Shown: piece by piece, positions 55,400-64,000 of the stretch
Position numbering within the stretch: position 1 is the first letter of the stretch
How the letters are laid out: the number at the start of each line of letters is the position of its first letter
Assembly (NCBI RefSeq): GCF_012927115.1
Contig: NZ_JABBFY010000001.1
Span: 2,294,001 to 2,358,000 of the forward strand
Origin: Sphingomonas sp. G-3-2-10
Lineage (GTDB): Bacteria > Pseudomonadota > Alphaproteobacteria > Sphingomonadales > Sphingomonadaceae
Direction of reading: 5' to 3'
DNA: 64,000 nucleotides
Made by a program: the position numbers and the translations under genes
Notes under the pieces: model-generated
Seen by the model: only the letters and a program-made list of their open reading frames with translations
Told to the model about the DNA's origin: nothing
Database searches by the model: none

Positions 55400-56859
55400 G
55401 CGCCCTGCTCCTGCGACTGGCCGGGCCCGTCGTCGAGCAGTACGAAACTGTCCTTGGTGCCGCCGCCCTGGCTGGAATTCACCACCAGCGAGCCTTCGCG
55501 CAGCGCGACGCGCGTCAGCCCGCCCGGCACCACGCGGACGCCGTCGCTGCCGGTCAGCACGAAGGGCCGGAAATCGACATGGCGCGGGGCGAGGCCGCTT
55601 TCGACCATCGTCGGGACGGTAGAAAGCGCGAGGGTCGGCTGGGCGATATAGCGATGCGGCTCGGCGACCAGCGCGGCGCGGAATTCCTCGATCTGCGCCT
55701 TGGTCGCGGTGGGGCCGACGAGCATTCCATAGCCGCCCGATCCGTCGACCAGCTTCACGACCAGCTTGCCCAGATTGTCGAGGACGTATTTCAGCGCCTG
55801 CGGCTCGCGGCAGCGATAGGTCTCGACATTGGGCAGCTTCACGTCGCCGCCCGAATAGAAACGCACGATCTCGGGCATGTAGCTGTAGATCGCCTTGTCG
55901 TCGGCGATGCCGTTGCCCGGCGCGTTGATGATCGCGACGTTGCCTGCGCGGTACGCCGCGATCAGACCGGGGACGCCGAGCATCGAATCCGGGCGGAACG
56001 CCAGCGGATCGAGATAATCGTCGTCGATCCGCCGATAGATCACGTCGACGCGGACCCGCCCCGCGATGGTCTGCATATAGACGACATCGTCATCGACCAC
56101 GAGATCGACCGGCTCGACCAGCTCGACGCCCATCGTGTCGGCAATGAAGCTGTGCTCGTAATAGGCCGAATTGAAATGCCCCGGCGTCAGCACCACGCAC
56201 ACCGGCTTGGCCTTGCCCCCGCCCGGCGCGACCGAACGCATCGTCTGGAGTAGCATGTCGGGATAGCTGTCCACCGGCGCCACGCGAAAATCGCGGAACA
56301 GCTCGGGACACAACCGGATCATCGCTTCGCGGTTTTCGAGCATGTACGACACGCCGGAGGGCGTGCGGGCATTGTCCTCCAGCACGAAGAACTCGTCCGC
56401 GCCGGTACGCACCAGATCGATCCCGCAGATATGCGCCCACACGCCATGCGGCGGGCGGACGCCGTCCACTTCGGGGCGGAACTGGTCGTTGAGATAGATC
56501 AGTTCCTCGGGAATGATCCCTTCCTTCAGGATCCGGCGCTCGCCGTAGATGTCCTCGAGGAATGCGTTGATCGCCTGTACCCGCTGGACGAGGCCCTCGC
56601 TCAGCCGCGCCCATTCATTGGGTAGGAACACGCGCGGGACAATGTCGAACGGGATGATGCGCTCGGCCGCATCGCTGTCGCCATAGACGGCGAAGGTGAT
56701 GCCGAGCTGGCGGAACGTGGCTTCGGCGGATTGCTGGCGGCGATGCAGTTCGGCGGCGGGGGTGTCGGCGATCCATTGCGAGAGCGCCGCGAATTCCGCG
56801 CGCGGCGCATCGGGCCCGCCATGACCCCAGATTTCATCGAACGCCCCGTTTGCCGCCAT
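55396..56859 (-). CDS. Circularly permuted ATP-grasp protein
   Basis: This 487-residue protein has the circularly permuted ATP-grasp fold: IIPFDIVPRVFLPNEWARL near the N-terminus, FVLEDNARTPSGVSYMLENR and, late, VVKLVDGSGGYGMLVG with the ATP loop, plus a final VNSSQGGGTKDSFV. ATP-grasp enzymes ligate carboxylates to amines via acyl phosphate; the substrate here is unknown. The ATG at 56859 (MAANGAFDEIW) fits the family; a longer frame starts at 56895 without a ribosome-binding site. First gene of the trio. Confidence 0.9.
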   Translation of the reverse strand: MAANGAFDEIWGHGGPDAPRAEFAALSQWIADTPAAELHRRQQSAEATFRQLGITFAVYGDSDAAERIIPFDIVPRVFLPNEWARLSEGLVQRVQAINAFLEDIYGERRILKEGIIPEELIYLNDQFRPEVDGVRPPHGVWAHICGIDLVRTGADEFFVLEDNARTPSGVSYMLENREAMIRLCPELFRDFRVAPVDSYPDMLLQTMRSVAPGGGKAKPVCVVLTPGHFNSAYYEHSFIADTMGVELVEPVDLVVDDDVVYMQTIAGRVRVDVIYRRIDDDYLDPLAFRPDSMLGVPGLIAAYRAGNVAIINAPGNGIADDKAIYSYMPEIVRFYSGGDVKLPNVETYRCREPQALKYVLDNLGKLVVKLVDGSGGYGMLVGPTATKAQIEEFRAALVAEPHRYIAQPTLALSTVPTMVESGLAPRHVDFRPFVLTGSDGVRVVPGGLTRVALREGSLVVNSSQGGGTKDSFVLLDDGPGQSQEQGA

Positions 56860-57000
56860 AACCCCCCAAGTGCCGGAACCGACTATGGGTTCCATGCTGC
56901 AACGCTTTGCTGCGGCGCACAAGGGGGTCCCGAAATCAGCCTATTGTGCCGTCGCGCACACCCCGGCAGGATTGCCGTAGGGGAACAAGGGGGAATCACG

Positions 57001-57699
57001 ATGTATTGGCTCGTCCGGCTGCTCAAGCTGCCGCCGCTGGTTTATCTCGGCATCGCGCCGCTGGGCCTGCTCTTTGCCGGCTATCTCTATTTCGAGTGGA
57101 CCAAGGACGAAGCGGCCAAGGCCGCGGCGCTGGCGGGCAAGCCGCCTGCGGTGGTGAAGATCGAGGATTTCAATCCGGGCCGCGACACCGGCAAGGCCGA
57201 TGAAGTCGTCATCGTCGCCCAGATCAATCCGGCCAGCATCGTCGACCTGTCGCAGACCAAGAAGGGCCGCGAACGCGATCACTGGGTGATCGGGCCGCTC
57301 TATCCGACCACCGCCAAGGCCGAATCCGGCCCGGCGTCGGGCCTGATGATCCAGCACGGCACCGCGACCGACGAGCAGTTGCAGAAGATGGTCGTGGGCG
57401 AAGGCCCGTTCGGGCCGCTGATCCAGCTGAACGGCATTTCGGTCAAGCCGTCGGACGAGCGCACCGCAATCGACGAGGCCAGCAAGCGCGTCTCGCTGAA
57501 GCCCGATGCCGTCTATGTCGATCCGTTCGAGGCCGGCCGCGTCGCCGGTCTGGGTCCAAGCAACAGCGGCCGCGACGTCTCGCTCGCGCTTCTGATCGTG
57601 TCGCTGCTGGTCGCCGCCTATGGCGCGTTCCGCTTCTTCAGCGAGCGCAACACCGACCAGCTGGCCGATGCCGAGCCCGATCTGGACGGGCATCACTGA
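57001..57699 (+). CDS. Unknown membrane protein, paralog 1 of a tandem pair
   Basis: This 232-residue protein has an N-terminal helix (about 8-28), a soluble domain (about 45-195) and a C-terminal helix (about 197-217). The core runs ADEVVIVAQINPASIVDLSQ, then TKKGRERDHWVIGPLYP. It shares this layout and many positions with the next gene. No family recognised. The ATG at 57001 has AGGGGG upstream. Divergent from the ATP-grasp operon. Confidence 0.75.
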   Translation: MYWLVRLLKLPPLVYLGIAPLGLLFAGYLYFEWTKDEAAKAAALAGKPPAVVKIEDFNPGRDTGKADEVVIVAQINPASIVDLSQTKKGRERDHWVIGPLYPTTAKAESGPASGLMIQHGTATDEQLQKMVVGEGPFGPLIQLNGISVKPSDERTAIDEASKRVSLKPDAVYVDPFEAGRVAGLGPSNSGRDVSLALLIVSLLVAAYGAFRFFSERNTDQLADAEPDLDGHH

Positions 57700-57756
57700 G
57701 GCTGAGGCCCCCTCCGGCGTTTCGGAGGGTCATGAGACAGCGGGTGGCAACCAGCG

Positions 57757-58461
57757 ATGATTTATCTCCGGTTTCTTACGATTTTCGCGCTGCACCCGCT
57801 GCTGTTGGTGATGCTAACGCCCAGTGGTCTGCTGATCGGCGGCATTGGTTACTATATCTCGCAAGCCGAGGAAGCCGAGAAGGCCACCAAGCGCAACGGA
57901 CCCGCGCCTGTGCCGGTCCGGGTCGAGGCATTTGACACTACGCGTCCAATTCGCCGCGCCGAAGAAATCAGCATCGTCGGACAGATTGATCCGGCCCAGA
58001 TCATGGACATCAGCTTCACGAAAAAAGGCAAGGAACGTGAGCATTTTGTCCTCGCGCCGATCTATCCGATCGATGCAGTCGATCCGACGGCACCGGCCAG
58101 CGGACTTCTTACGCACAACGGTCAATTGAGCGATATACAAATCCATGCGTTCGAGACCGGGAAAGGCGCGATCGGGCCGATCGTCCGGCTGGTGGGCGTT
58201 CGCGCTCAGCCTTACAATCTTCGCACGGCCTTTGGCGACGATGTCCGGGTTCCGATCCGGCTCATCGGGTCCGCGATCTTCGTCAGCCCTTATCCTAAAG
58301 GTCGCGAAGTGGCGCTGGCGCCCGATAACGGGCTACGCAACTTCTCGATAGGCGTCATGATCGTCTCGCTGCTGATCGGCCTGCTTGGCGGGCTGGGGCA
58401 CTGGGGCCGTTTGCGCCAGCGCCGCGACGAAAGCGCCGGCTATCTCGGCACGCTATACTGA
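57757..58461 (+). CDS. Unknown membrane protein, paralog 2 of a tandem pair
   Basis: This 234-residue protein has an N-terminal hydrophobic helix (about 10-33), a soluble core (AEEISIVGQIDPAQIMDISF then TKKGKEREHFVLAPIYP) and a C-terminal helix (about 200-222). The same blocks as paralog 1 show an old duplication; they are too divergent to be recent. The 57-base gap suggests one operon. Function unknown. Confidence 0.75.
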   Translation: MIYLRFLTIFALHPLLLVMLTPSGLLIGGIGYYISQAEEAEKATKRNGPAPVPVRVEAFDTTRPIRRAEEISIVGQIDPAQIMDISFTKKGKEREHFVLAPIYPIDAVDPTAPASGLLTHNGQLSDIQIHAFETGKGAIGPIVRLVGVRAQPYNLRTAFGDDVRVPIRLIGSAIFVSPYPKGREVALAPDNGLRNFSIGVMIVSLLIGLLGGLGHWGRLRQRRDESAGYLGTLY

Positions 58462-58464
58462 AAC

Positions 58465-59082
58465 TCAGCCAGCGTATTTCACCGAGCACCCATAGGGCCG
58501 TGTTTCTGCGACCGAGACCGGTTTGCCCGCGCGGATTTCAGCCAGCGCGGCGCTGACATGGTTGCGGGCCGAAGCGATGTCGGCGGTATCCGCCGTCGGC
58601 TTGTCGTCGATCCCGCCGCGATAGACGAGCTTGCCCGCCGGGCTGATGATATACATGTGCGGCGTGGTCTTCGCGCCATAGGCCTTGCCGACCAGGCCCG
58701 CCGGATCGAGCAGATAGGCGGCCGGCTTCGCCTTCGCACCGGACACGAACTGGAGCGCCTCGGGTCCCTTCATATGGCCCTGTTGACCCTCGGCGCCCGA
58801 ATTGATCGTCAGCCACACCACGCCCTGAGCCGCCGCCGCGGCCTGGGTCTTCTGCATATTGCCGCTGTTGTAGTGCTTCTTCACGAAGGGGCAGCGGGGG
58901 TTGTGCCATTCGAGCACGACCGTCTTGCCGCGAAAGCCGGCGAGTTCGACGATGTTGCCGTTCGCGTCGCGCGCCTTGAAGTTCGTGGCGGGAGCGCCGA
59001 TCGCCGGTTCGGCCAGCGGCGCGCTGGCGCCGGTGAGGAACGCGGCCGCCGCGGCGGCGCCGGTCAAGATCCACTTGCTCAT
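58465..59082 (-). CDS. Exported thioredoxin-fold (AhpC/TSA-like) protein
   Basis: This 205-residue protein has a signal peptide (about residues 1-25) and a peroxiredoxin-like fold with a single N-terminal Cys in HNPRCPFVKKHY and a conserved-looking end RPYGCSVKYAG holding the second Cys. It is of the thioredoxin/peroxiredoxin superfamily; the partner is unknown. The ATG at 59082 has AAAGGAG upstream. It starts 29 bases after dsbD, so it is probably a client of DsbD. Confidence 0.85.
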   Translation of the reverse strand: MSKWILTGAAAAAAFLTGASAPLAEPAIGAPATNFKARDANGNIVELAGFRGKTVVLEWHNPRCPFVKKHYNSGNMQKTQAAAAAQGVVWLTINSGAEGQQGHMKGPEALQFVSGAKAKPAAYLLDPAGLVGKAYGAKTTPHMYIISPAGKLVYRGGIDDKPTADTADIASARNHVSAALAEIRAGKPVSVAETRPYGCSVKYAG

Positions 59083-59111
59083 GCTCGTCTCCTTTCCCGT
59101 TTCCCCCGGTT

Positions 59112-61166
59112 TCATTTGCCCGAAGCGAGATCCTGCATCAGCGATTGCGTCAGGATCTGCGGCAGCACCTGCGGCTCCGCCTGACCGGGCTTGTACCACA
59201 GATAGAGCGGCACGCCTGCCCGGTTATGCTTTTCGATGAAGCGGCCGAGCGCTGCGTCGCCATTGGTCCAGTCGCCCACCAGCACCGCGACCTTGCCATC
59301 GGCCAGCGCCTTGGCGACTGCTTCGGTCTCGATCACTGCTTTCTCGTTGACCTTGCACGTGACGCACCAGTCGGCGGTGAAATAGGCGAAGACCGGGCGG
59401 CCCTGCGCAGTCAGTTCGGCCAGCCGCGCTTCGCTGAACGGTTCGGCGCCGGCGGGCACTTGCGCCGCCGCCTGTGCCTGAATCGGGCTGCGCGACGCCA
59501 GCCAGACACCCGCGACGGTAATCGCGAGCACCATCACCCAGCCGAACCGAGCACCCTGCCCACGCGCCTGACGCCGCCCGATCGCCCACAGGACGATTGA
59601 CAGGCCCAGCACGACGAGCAGCCCCATCGTCATCCCGTCGACGCCGATCTGCTTGCCCAGCACCCATGCGAGCGCAATTGCGGTCAGGAACATCGGGATC
59701 GACAGGATGTGGCGGAACGTCTCCATCCACGCGCCAGGCTTCGGCAGCATCCGCCGCAGCGCGGGCACGAAGCCCAGCAGCAGGAACGGCAGCGCAAGGC
59801 CCAGCCCCAGTCCGCCGAAGATCGCCAGCGCCGCCGGCCAGGGCAGCACCAGCGCCGCGCCCAGCGCCACGCCCATGAACGGCCCGGTGCAGGGCGTCGC
59901 GATGAACGCCGCCAGCGCGCCGGTCATGAACGATCCGCCCGTCCCGCGCCCCGCCAGCCGGTTCAGCGAGGCCGGAGCGAGCATCTCGAACAGCCCGGCA
60001 AGGTTGAGCGCGATCCCGGTCACGAGCAGCAGGAGCAGCAGGATCACGCGAGGATCCTGCAACTGGAACGCCCAGCCCAAGGTCGCGCCGCCCGCCCGCA
60101 ACGCGAGCAGCGCGCCGCCCAGCGCCAGGCACACCAGCACTACGCCCGCGGTGTAGGCCAGCGCCTCGCCGCGCGGATTGCCCTCCGCGTCGTTCGCCCT
60201 GGCCAGACTCAGCGCCTTGAGGCTGAGGATCGGGAACACGCACGGCATGATGTTGAGCAGCAACCCGCCCAGCACCGCCCCTCCGAACGCGGCAAGCGCG
60301 GTCAGCCAGATGCTGTCCGCCGAGCCCTGCGCCATGCTGCCGGCAGGTGCGGCAGCGACCGCGCCCGGCACGGCCCGAATCGTGAAGCCTAGATCCTTGC
60401 CGACCGCCAGCACGCCTTCGATCGGTCCCGCGCCCGCGCCCTTCGCCTTGGTTTCCACCACCAGCCGGTCGCCGTCGCGGCCGACGGTCTGCGGCGCGGC
60501 GTAATCGACCACGCCATCGGTGATCGGGAAGAAATAGACGTCGCTTACCGCCGCGTCCGCCGGATACGGCACGCCGAGACGGAAGCTGCCGTTCGCCACC
60601 TGATAGGTCGCCTGCGATCCGAGCGGCCTGGGCAAGGCGGTGCGGTATTTGTCGAACTGCGCGCGGCGATCGGCAGCGATGGTGCCGTCGCCGACCTTGA
60701 GCATCGTCGATAGCGTCGCCTTTTCGGGCACGCAAACTTCGTCGGTGCATACCAGATAGGCCAGATCGACGCTGACCGGCAGCGCGGTGCCCGGCGCAAG
60801 GCTGGCGGGAATCTTCAGCGTCACGAGCGTCGCGAAGGGATGCTCATAGACATAGTTCATCAGCCCGACGATCAGCAGCCGCTCGGGCACCGGATAGCGA
60901 ATCTCGCCCGCCGTCACGTCCTGCGGCAGCGTCCATGTCGCCTTGGGCGGGATGCCGGCGTCGCCCGGATTGCGCCAATAGGCGTGCCATTTGGGCTGGG
61001 GCGTCGAGACGAAGGCAAGGGTGACGTCGCTCCCCGGCGCGGGCGTATCGCTTTCGGCGACAAGCTCGATTCGGACATGCGGGCCGTCGCCCGGCTTCTG
61101 CGCCGCCGCGGGAATCGCGATCAGCGCAAGCAGCACAGTCATCATCCAGAAACGCAGTCGCGTCAT
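59112..61166 (-). CDS. dsbD: Protein-disulfide reductase DsbD
   Basis: DsbD, 684 residues, passes electrons from cytosolic thioredoxin through the membrane to periplasmic proteins. The signal peptide is residues 1-22. The N-terminal periplasmic domain has CTDEVC. The central membrane domain has eight helices with NIMPCVFPI and ATPCTGPFMG, and the C-terminal thioredoxin domain has DWCVTCKVNEK. All three Cys pairs are kept. The open frame extends about 400 residues upstream over another gene's complement; the ATG at 61166 is the real start. Confidence 0.95.
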   Translation of the reverse strand: MTRLRFWMMTVLLALIAIPAAAQKPGDGPHVRIELVAESDTPAPGSDVTLAFVSTPQPKWHAYWRNPGDAGIPPKATWTLPQDVTAGEIRYPVPERLLIVGLMNYVYEHPFATLVTLKIPASLAPGTALPVSVDLAYLVCTDEVCVPEKATLSTMLKVGDGTIAADRRAQFDKYRTALPRPLGSQATYQVANGSFRLGVPYPADAAVSDVYFFPITDGVVDYAAPQTVGRDGDRLVVETKAKGAGAGPIEGVLAVGKDLGFTIRAVPGAVAAAPAGSMAQGSADSIWLTALAAFGGAVLGGLLLNIMPCVFPILSLKALSLARANDAEGNPRGEALAYTAGVVLVCLALGGALLALRAGGATLGWAFQLQDPRVILLLLLLVTGIALNLAGLFEMLAPASLNRLAGRGTGGSFMTGALAAFIATPCTGPFMGVALGAALVLPWPAALAIFGGLGLGLALPFLLLGFVPALRRMLPKPGAWMETFRHILSIPMFLTAIALAWVLGKQIGVDGMTMGLLVVLGLSIVLWAIGRRQARGQGARFGWVMVLAITVAGVWLASRSPIQAQAAAQVPAGAEPFSEARLAELTAQGRPVFAYFTADWCVTCKVNEKAVIETEAVAKALADGKVAVLVGDWTNGDAALGRFIEKHNRAGVPLYLWYKPGQAEPQVLPQILTQSLMQDLASGK

Positions 61167-61244
61167 TGCCCGTCCTTGCCGTGGGGATCGATCACCAATA
61201 GCAAAGCCCCGCAGAGTTTGAACCCGCCCCGGAGCCGCTCCCTC

Positions 61245-62909
61245 ATGAAGTTCGTCCGTCCCCTCGCCGCCGCTCTGGCGCTGACCGCCGCCGCGCCGCT
61301 GTTCGCGCAGGAAGCACCCGCCCCGGCGCCCGCGCCCACCGAAGCCCCCGCGCGTCAGGCTCCGCCGAAGCTGGTGGTGGTGATCTCGGTCGATCAATTC
61401 TCCGCCGATCTCTTCGCTGCGTATCGCGCGCAATTCACCGGCGGCTTTGCCCGGCTGATGACCGGCGCGGTCTTTCCCTCGGGCTATCAGAGCCACGCCG
61501 CAACCGAGACCTGCCCCGGCCACTCGACGATCCTTACCGGCGCACGCCCGTACCGCACGGGCATCGTCGCCAACGACTGGACCGACTTCTCTGCCCCGCG
61601 CGAGGACAAGACCGTCTATTGCTCGGAAGACACCAGCGTCCCCGGCAGCAATTCGAAAAACTACACCGTGTCGGACAAGAATCTGAAGGTGCCGACGCTG
61701 GGCGAGTGGATGAAGGCCGCCAACCCGGCCAGCCGCGTCGTCTCGGTCGCGGGCAAGGATCGCGCCGCGGTGATGATGGGCGGGCACAAGACCGACGAAA
61801 TCTGGTGGTTCTGGGACAAGACCAAGAGCTTCCAGTCCTATGCCGGCCGCGCCATGCCACCATCGGTGGCGCGGATGAACGCGCAGGTCGCCGATCAGCT
61901 CTCGAAGCCGCGCGATGCGATGGCGCTGCCCGCCTTCTGCCAGTCGCGCGACCGGGCCTATAATCTCGGCAACGTCACCGTCGGCTCGGGCCGCATGGCG
62001 CGCAAGCCGGACGATCTGCGCGGGTTCAAGGCCTCGCCCGATTTCGACGCGTCGATCGTCTCGCTGGCAATCGATCTGGCGAACGACATGAAGCTGGGTC
62101 AGGGCGACGCGACCGACCTGCTGATCGTCGGTGCTTCGGCCACCGATTATGTCGGCCACGGCAATGGCGCAGGCGGCACCGAAATGTGTATCCAGATGCT
62201 CGCGCTCGACCAGACGCTGGGCCGGCTGTTCACCGCGCTCGACGCGACCGGCGTGGACTATGCCGTGGTGCTGACCGCCGATCATGGCGGCCTCGACATC
62301 CCCGAGCGCAACCGCGATCTCGGCGCGACCATGTCCGAGCGCGTCCTGCCCTCGGCCCATGCAAACGCGGTCGGCAAGCAGGTGCAGACGGCGCTGAAGC
62401 TGCCGTTGCAGCCGCTGACCGGCAGCTCATTCGGCGACGTCTATTTCGATCCCAGGCTGACGAAGAAGCAGCACAAGGCCGTGCAGGCGGAAACGATCCG
62501 TATCTACACCGCGCTGCCGCAGGTCGAGGCCGTGTTCACCCGCGCCCAGATCGCCGGCACCGCCATGCCCAAGGGTCCGCCCGAGACCTGGACTTTGCTC
62601 GAACGCGCCCGCGCTTCGTACGAACCGTCGCGCTCGGGCGATCTGCTGGTGGTGCTCAAGCCGCGGATCATGCCGATCTCGTCGCCGGGACCCGGCTATG
62701 CCGCAACGCATGGCAGCATCTGGGATTATGACCGCCGCGTGCCGATCCTGTTCTGGCGCAAGGGCATGACCGGGTTCGAGCATCCGCTGTCGGTCGAAAC
62801 CGTCGACATCGCACCGTCGCTCGCCGGGGTGCTGGGGATTCCGGTGCCGGTGGAAATCGACGGGCGGTGTCTGGATCTGGACGCAGGGCCGGAGACGACG
62901 TGTAAGTGA
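61245..62909 (+). CDS. phoK: Exported alkaline phosphatase, PhoK/SPAP type
   Basis: This 554-residue protein has a signal peptide (MKFVRPLAAALALTAAAPLFAQ), a Pro/Ala linker and the alkaline-phosphatase superfamily fold. Visible residues are Asp50 (VVISVDQF), the nucleophile Thr89 (ATETCPGHST), Asn110, Lys171 and Arg173 (AGKDRAA), Asp301/His305 (TDYVGHG) and Asp346/His347 (TADHGG). Thr instead of Ser as nucleophile plus the Asn/Lys/Arg set is the mark of Sphingomonas PhoK. It would release phosphate from monoesters outside the cytoplasm. It is divergent from dsbD. Confidence 0.93.
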   Translation: MKFVRPLAAALALTAAAPLFAQEAPAPAPAPTEAPARQAPPKLVVVISVDQFSADLFAAYRAQFTGGFARLMTGAVFPSGYQSHAATETCPGHSTILTGARPYRTGIVANDWTDFSAPREDKTVYCSEDTSVPGSNSKNYTVSDKNLKVPTLGEWMKAANPASRVVSVAGKDRAAVMMGGHKTDEIWWFWDKTKSFQSYAGRAMPPSVARMNAQVADQLSKPRDAMALPAFCQSRDRAYNLGNVTVGSGRMARKPDDLRGFKASPDFDASIVSLAIDLANDMKLGQGDATDLLIVGASATDYVGHGNGAGGTEMCIQMLALDQTLGRLFTALDATGVDYAVVLTADHGGLDIPERNRDLGATMSERVLPSAHANAVGKQVQTALKLPLQPLTGSSFGDVYFDPRLTKKQHKAVQAETIRIYTALPQVEAVFTRAQIAGTAMPKGPPETWTLLERARASYEPSRSGDLLVVLKPRIMPISSPGPGYAATHGSIWDYDRRVPILFWRKGMTGFEHPLSVETVDIAPSLAGVLGIPVPVEIDGRCLDLDAGPETTCK

Positions 62910-62919
62910 GGCAATTCGC

Positions 62920-63041
62920 CCTCTCCCGCTTTCGCGGGAGAGGCAGCGAGACTTGGCAGCTTGCTGCCTAGTCGCAGCGGTGAGGGTCTTGTTCTTGTTT
63001 CCGCGCAAGGCAGAAGAAGGCCCTCACCCCGACCCTCTCCC
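62920..63041. repeat. Complex palindromic intergenic element
   Basis: Contains CCTCTCCCGC-TTTC-GCGGGAGAGG (62920-62943), GGCAGC-TT-GCTGCC (62955-62968) and a longer-range pair GGTGAGGG (62979-62986) / CCCTCACC (63021-63028). Elements with these words occur widely between genes of GC-rich proteobacteria. It lies between the convergent phoK and beta-helix genes and may work as a terminator. Confidence 0.8.
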
Positions 63042-63057
63042 ATGAAAGAAGAAGGCG

Positions 63058-63996
63058 CTATTTCCGCCGTTCGAACTCTCGCACGCCCGGTCCCAGCGTA
63101 TTCCCGCTGATGCGGAACTGCTCGCCGGAAAGGTCTGCGACGAATGCCGGGCTGCGATCCACACCCGGCGCCAGTGATGCGCTGTTGTCCGAGATCGTCA
63201 GACCCGAGGAACGATAGGTCCGGCCTTCCGCCGCGACGACGATGAAGCCCGACCAATTCTCCTTGTCCTCGCCCTGCACGAACACGTTGCGCGAGATCAG
63301 GCCGGTCGATCCTTCGGACAGGTCGATCATGTAGTTGGTCTTGCTGCCCCGCGTATCGTCGAAGCTCGAATCGGTGATGGTCACATTGGGCACGCGCAGC
63401 TTGACGTAATGGCCGCCGGTGCCGCGCTCGAAGCGCGAGCGGGTGATCGTCACCTGCCCCTTGTTCCCCAGATAGACCGAATGGCTGCAGTCCGACGTTT
63501 CGCACTGGCCGAGGCCGGAGAAGGTCGAGCGGTCGATGGTGATCCGCTGCGGCGACGGATTGCCGCCAAGGATGCCTTCCTGGCTGTCGAGGAACATCGA
63601 GTTGGTGACAGTCAGGTCGCCCTGCTCGATGCGGATGCCCGCTCCGTTGCCGTCGTTCACCGCATAGCCGCGGAAGACGATGCCATCGACGGCCGAACCC
63701 TTGCCGCGCAGCACGAACGCTGCCTTGTCCTCGCAGGTTTCGGCTTCGAAGATCGCGGTGCCGGGCTGTGCCGCCTTGAAAGTGATGAACCCCGCTTCCT
63801 GCACGATGCATTGCCGGTACGTGCCCGGCGCGATGATGATCGTGCCGCGCCGGTCGCCGATCCGCGCGACCGCGTCGGCCAGCGTCGCGAAGCCTTCTCC
63901 GGTCTCCGCGATGGTGAAGGGCGCCCCCGCTTGCTGCGCGGCGACGGGCGCGGCCAGCGCGAGGGCGATCAGCGGAAGAAAGGCGGTGCGGCGCAT
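63058..63996 (-). CDS. Exported right-handed beta-helix protein
   Basis: This 312-residue protein has a signal peptide (MRRTAFLPLIALALAAPVAAQQ) and a parallel beta-helix built of repeated short strands (GAGIRIEQGDLTVTNSMFL, PQRITIDRSTFSGLG, GQVTITRSRFE, PNVTITDSSFDD). Four Cys in the middle (CETSDC, plus two earlier) may bridge. The fold matches pectate-lyase-like/NosD-type proteins, which bind or cut sugars; no catalytic set is clear. The ATG lies 5 bases from the right edge of the window, so the upstream region is not seen. Confidence 0.85.
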   Translation of the reverse strand: MRRTAFLPLIALALAAPVAAQQAGAPFTIAETGEGFATLADAVARIGDRRGTIIIAPGTYRQCIVQEAGFITFKAAQPGTAIFEAETCEDKAAFVLRGKGSAVDGIVFRGYAVNDGNGAGIRIEQGDLTVTNSMFLDSQEGILGGNPSPQRITIDRSTFSGLGQCETSDCSHSVYLGNKGQVTITRSRFERGTGGHYVKLRVPNVTITDSSFDDTRGSKTNYMIDLSEGSTGLISRNVFVQGEDKENWSGFIVVAAEGRTYRSSGLTISDNSASLAPGVDRSPAFVADLSGEQFRISGNTLGPGVREFERRK

Positions 63997-64000
63997 GGGG

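Noticed and set aside
59112..62360. dsbD read as a 1082-residue protein
   Set aside because: The extra N-terminal 400 residues are the complement of phoK. The true signal peptide begins at 61166.

Overview
The window comes from a GC-rich alphaproteobacterium, most likely a sphingomonad (Sphingomonas or a close relative). The evidence is a CtrA cell-cycle regulator, a PhoK/SPAP-type alkaline phosphatase, a bactofilin, an S12 protein with Arg at the classic streptomycin site, and typical alphaproteobacterial ribosomal gene order. It is chromosomal. I saw no transposase, integrase, CRISPR array, rRNA or tRNA.

Layout. (1) 1-5.4 kb, minus strand: an ArsC-like protein (cut by the window edge), a YpeA-type acetyltransferase, a lipoprotein, guaA and a secreted prolyl oligopeptidase. 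(2) 5.6-28.1 kb, minus strand: the str, S10, spc and alpha ribosomal clusters in order rpsL-rpsG-fusA-tuf / rpsJ / rplC to rpsQ / rplN to secY-adk / rpsM-rpsK-rpoA-rplQ. Hairpins or terminators sit at the internal borders. An Asr-like Lys-rich exported peptide and an OmpR-type two-component system are inserted between adk and rpsM, and rpsM has its own promoter. (3) 28.2-33.5 kb: TlpA-like protein, bactofilin, DUF4142 lipoprotein, MAPEG and GFA proteins, then a four-repeat OAA-family lectin behind an AT-rich leader. (4) 33.5-38 kb, minus strand: pyruvate dehydrogenase E2 and E3 genes with a YciA thioesterase and small membrane proteins between them. (5) 38-43.7 kb: universal stress protein, M28 peptidase, RcnB-like protein, MsrC, ArfB and an RluA-type synthase. 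(6) 43.7-45 kb: a secreted protein with three MVL-type (mannan-binding) repeats and a degenerate single-repeat neighbour. (7) 45.1-48.6 kb: pirin and wrbA divergent from a LysR regulator with a palindromic operator, then ctrA with CtrA-like boxes in its promoter. (8) 48.8-64 kb: HPP membrane protein, amidohydrolase, ilvA, bpt, a transglutaminase-like/alpha-E/ATP-grasp operon, a tandem pair of unknown membrane paralogs, a thioredoxin-like/DsbD pair, phoK and an exported beta-helix protein.

Most promising leads. Two unrelated cyanobacterial-type high-mannose lectin folds (OAA and MVL) lie about 11 kb apart. An Asr-like peptide plus two-component system splits the spc and alpha ribosomal operons and carries a 26-bp near-perfect inverted repeat. 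The rpsJ-rplC gap has a terminator followed by structured leader RNA. The transglutaminase-like protein has Ser where the nucleophilic Cys is expected.

All calls rest on reading motifs, start sites and context; no database search was run. Residue numbers count from the chosen starts.
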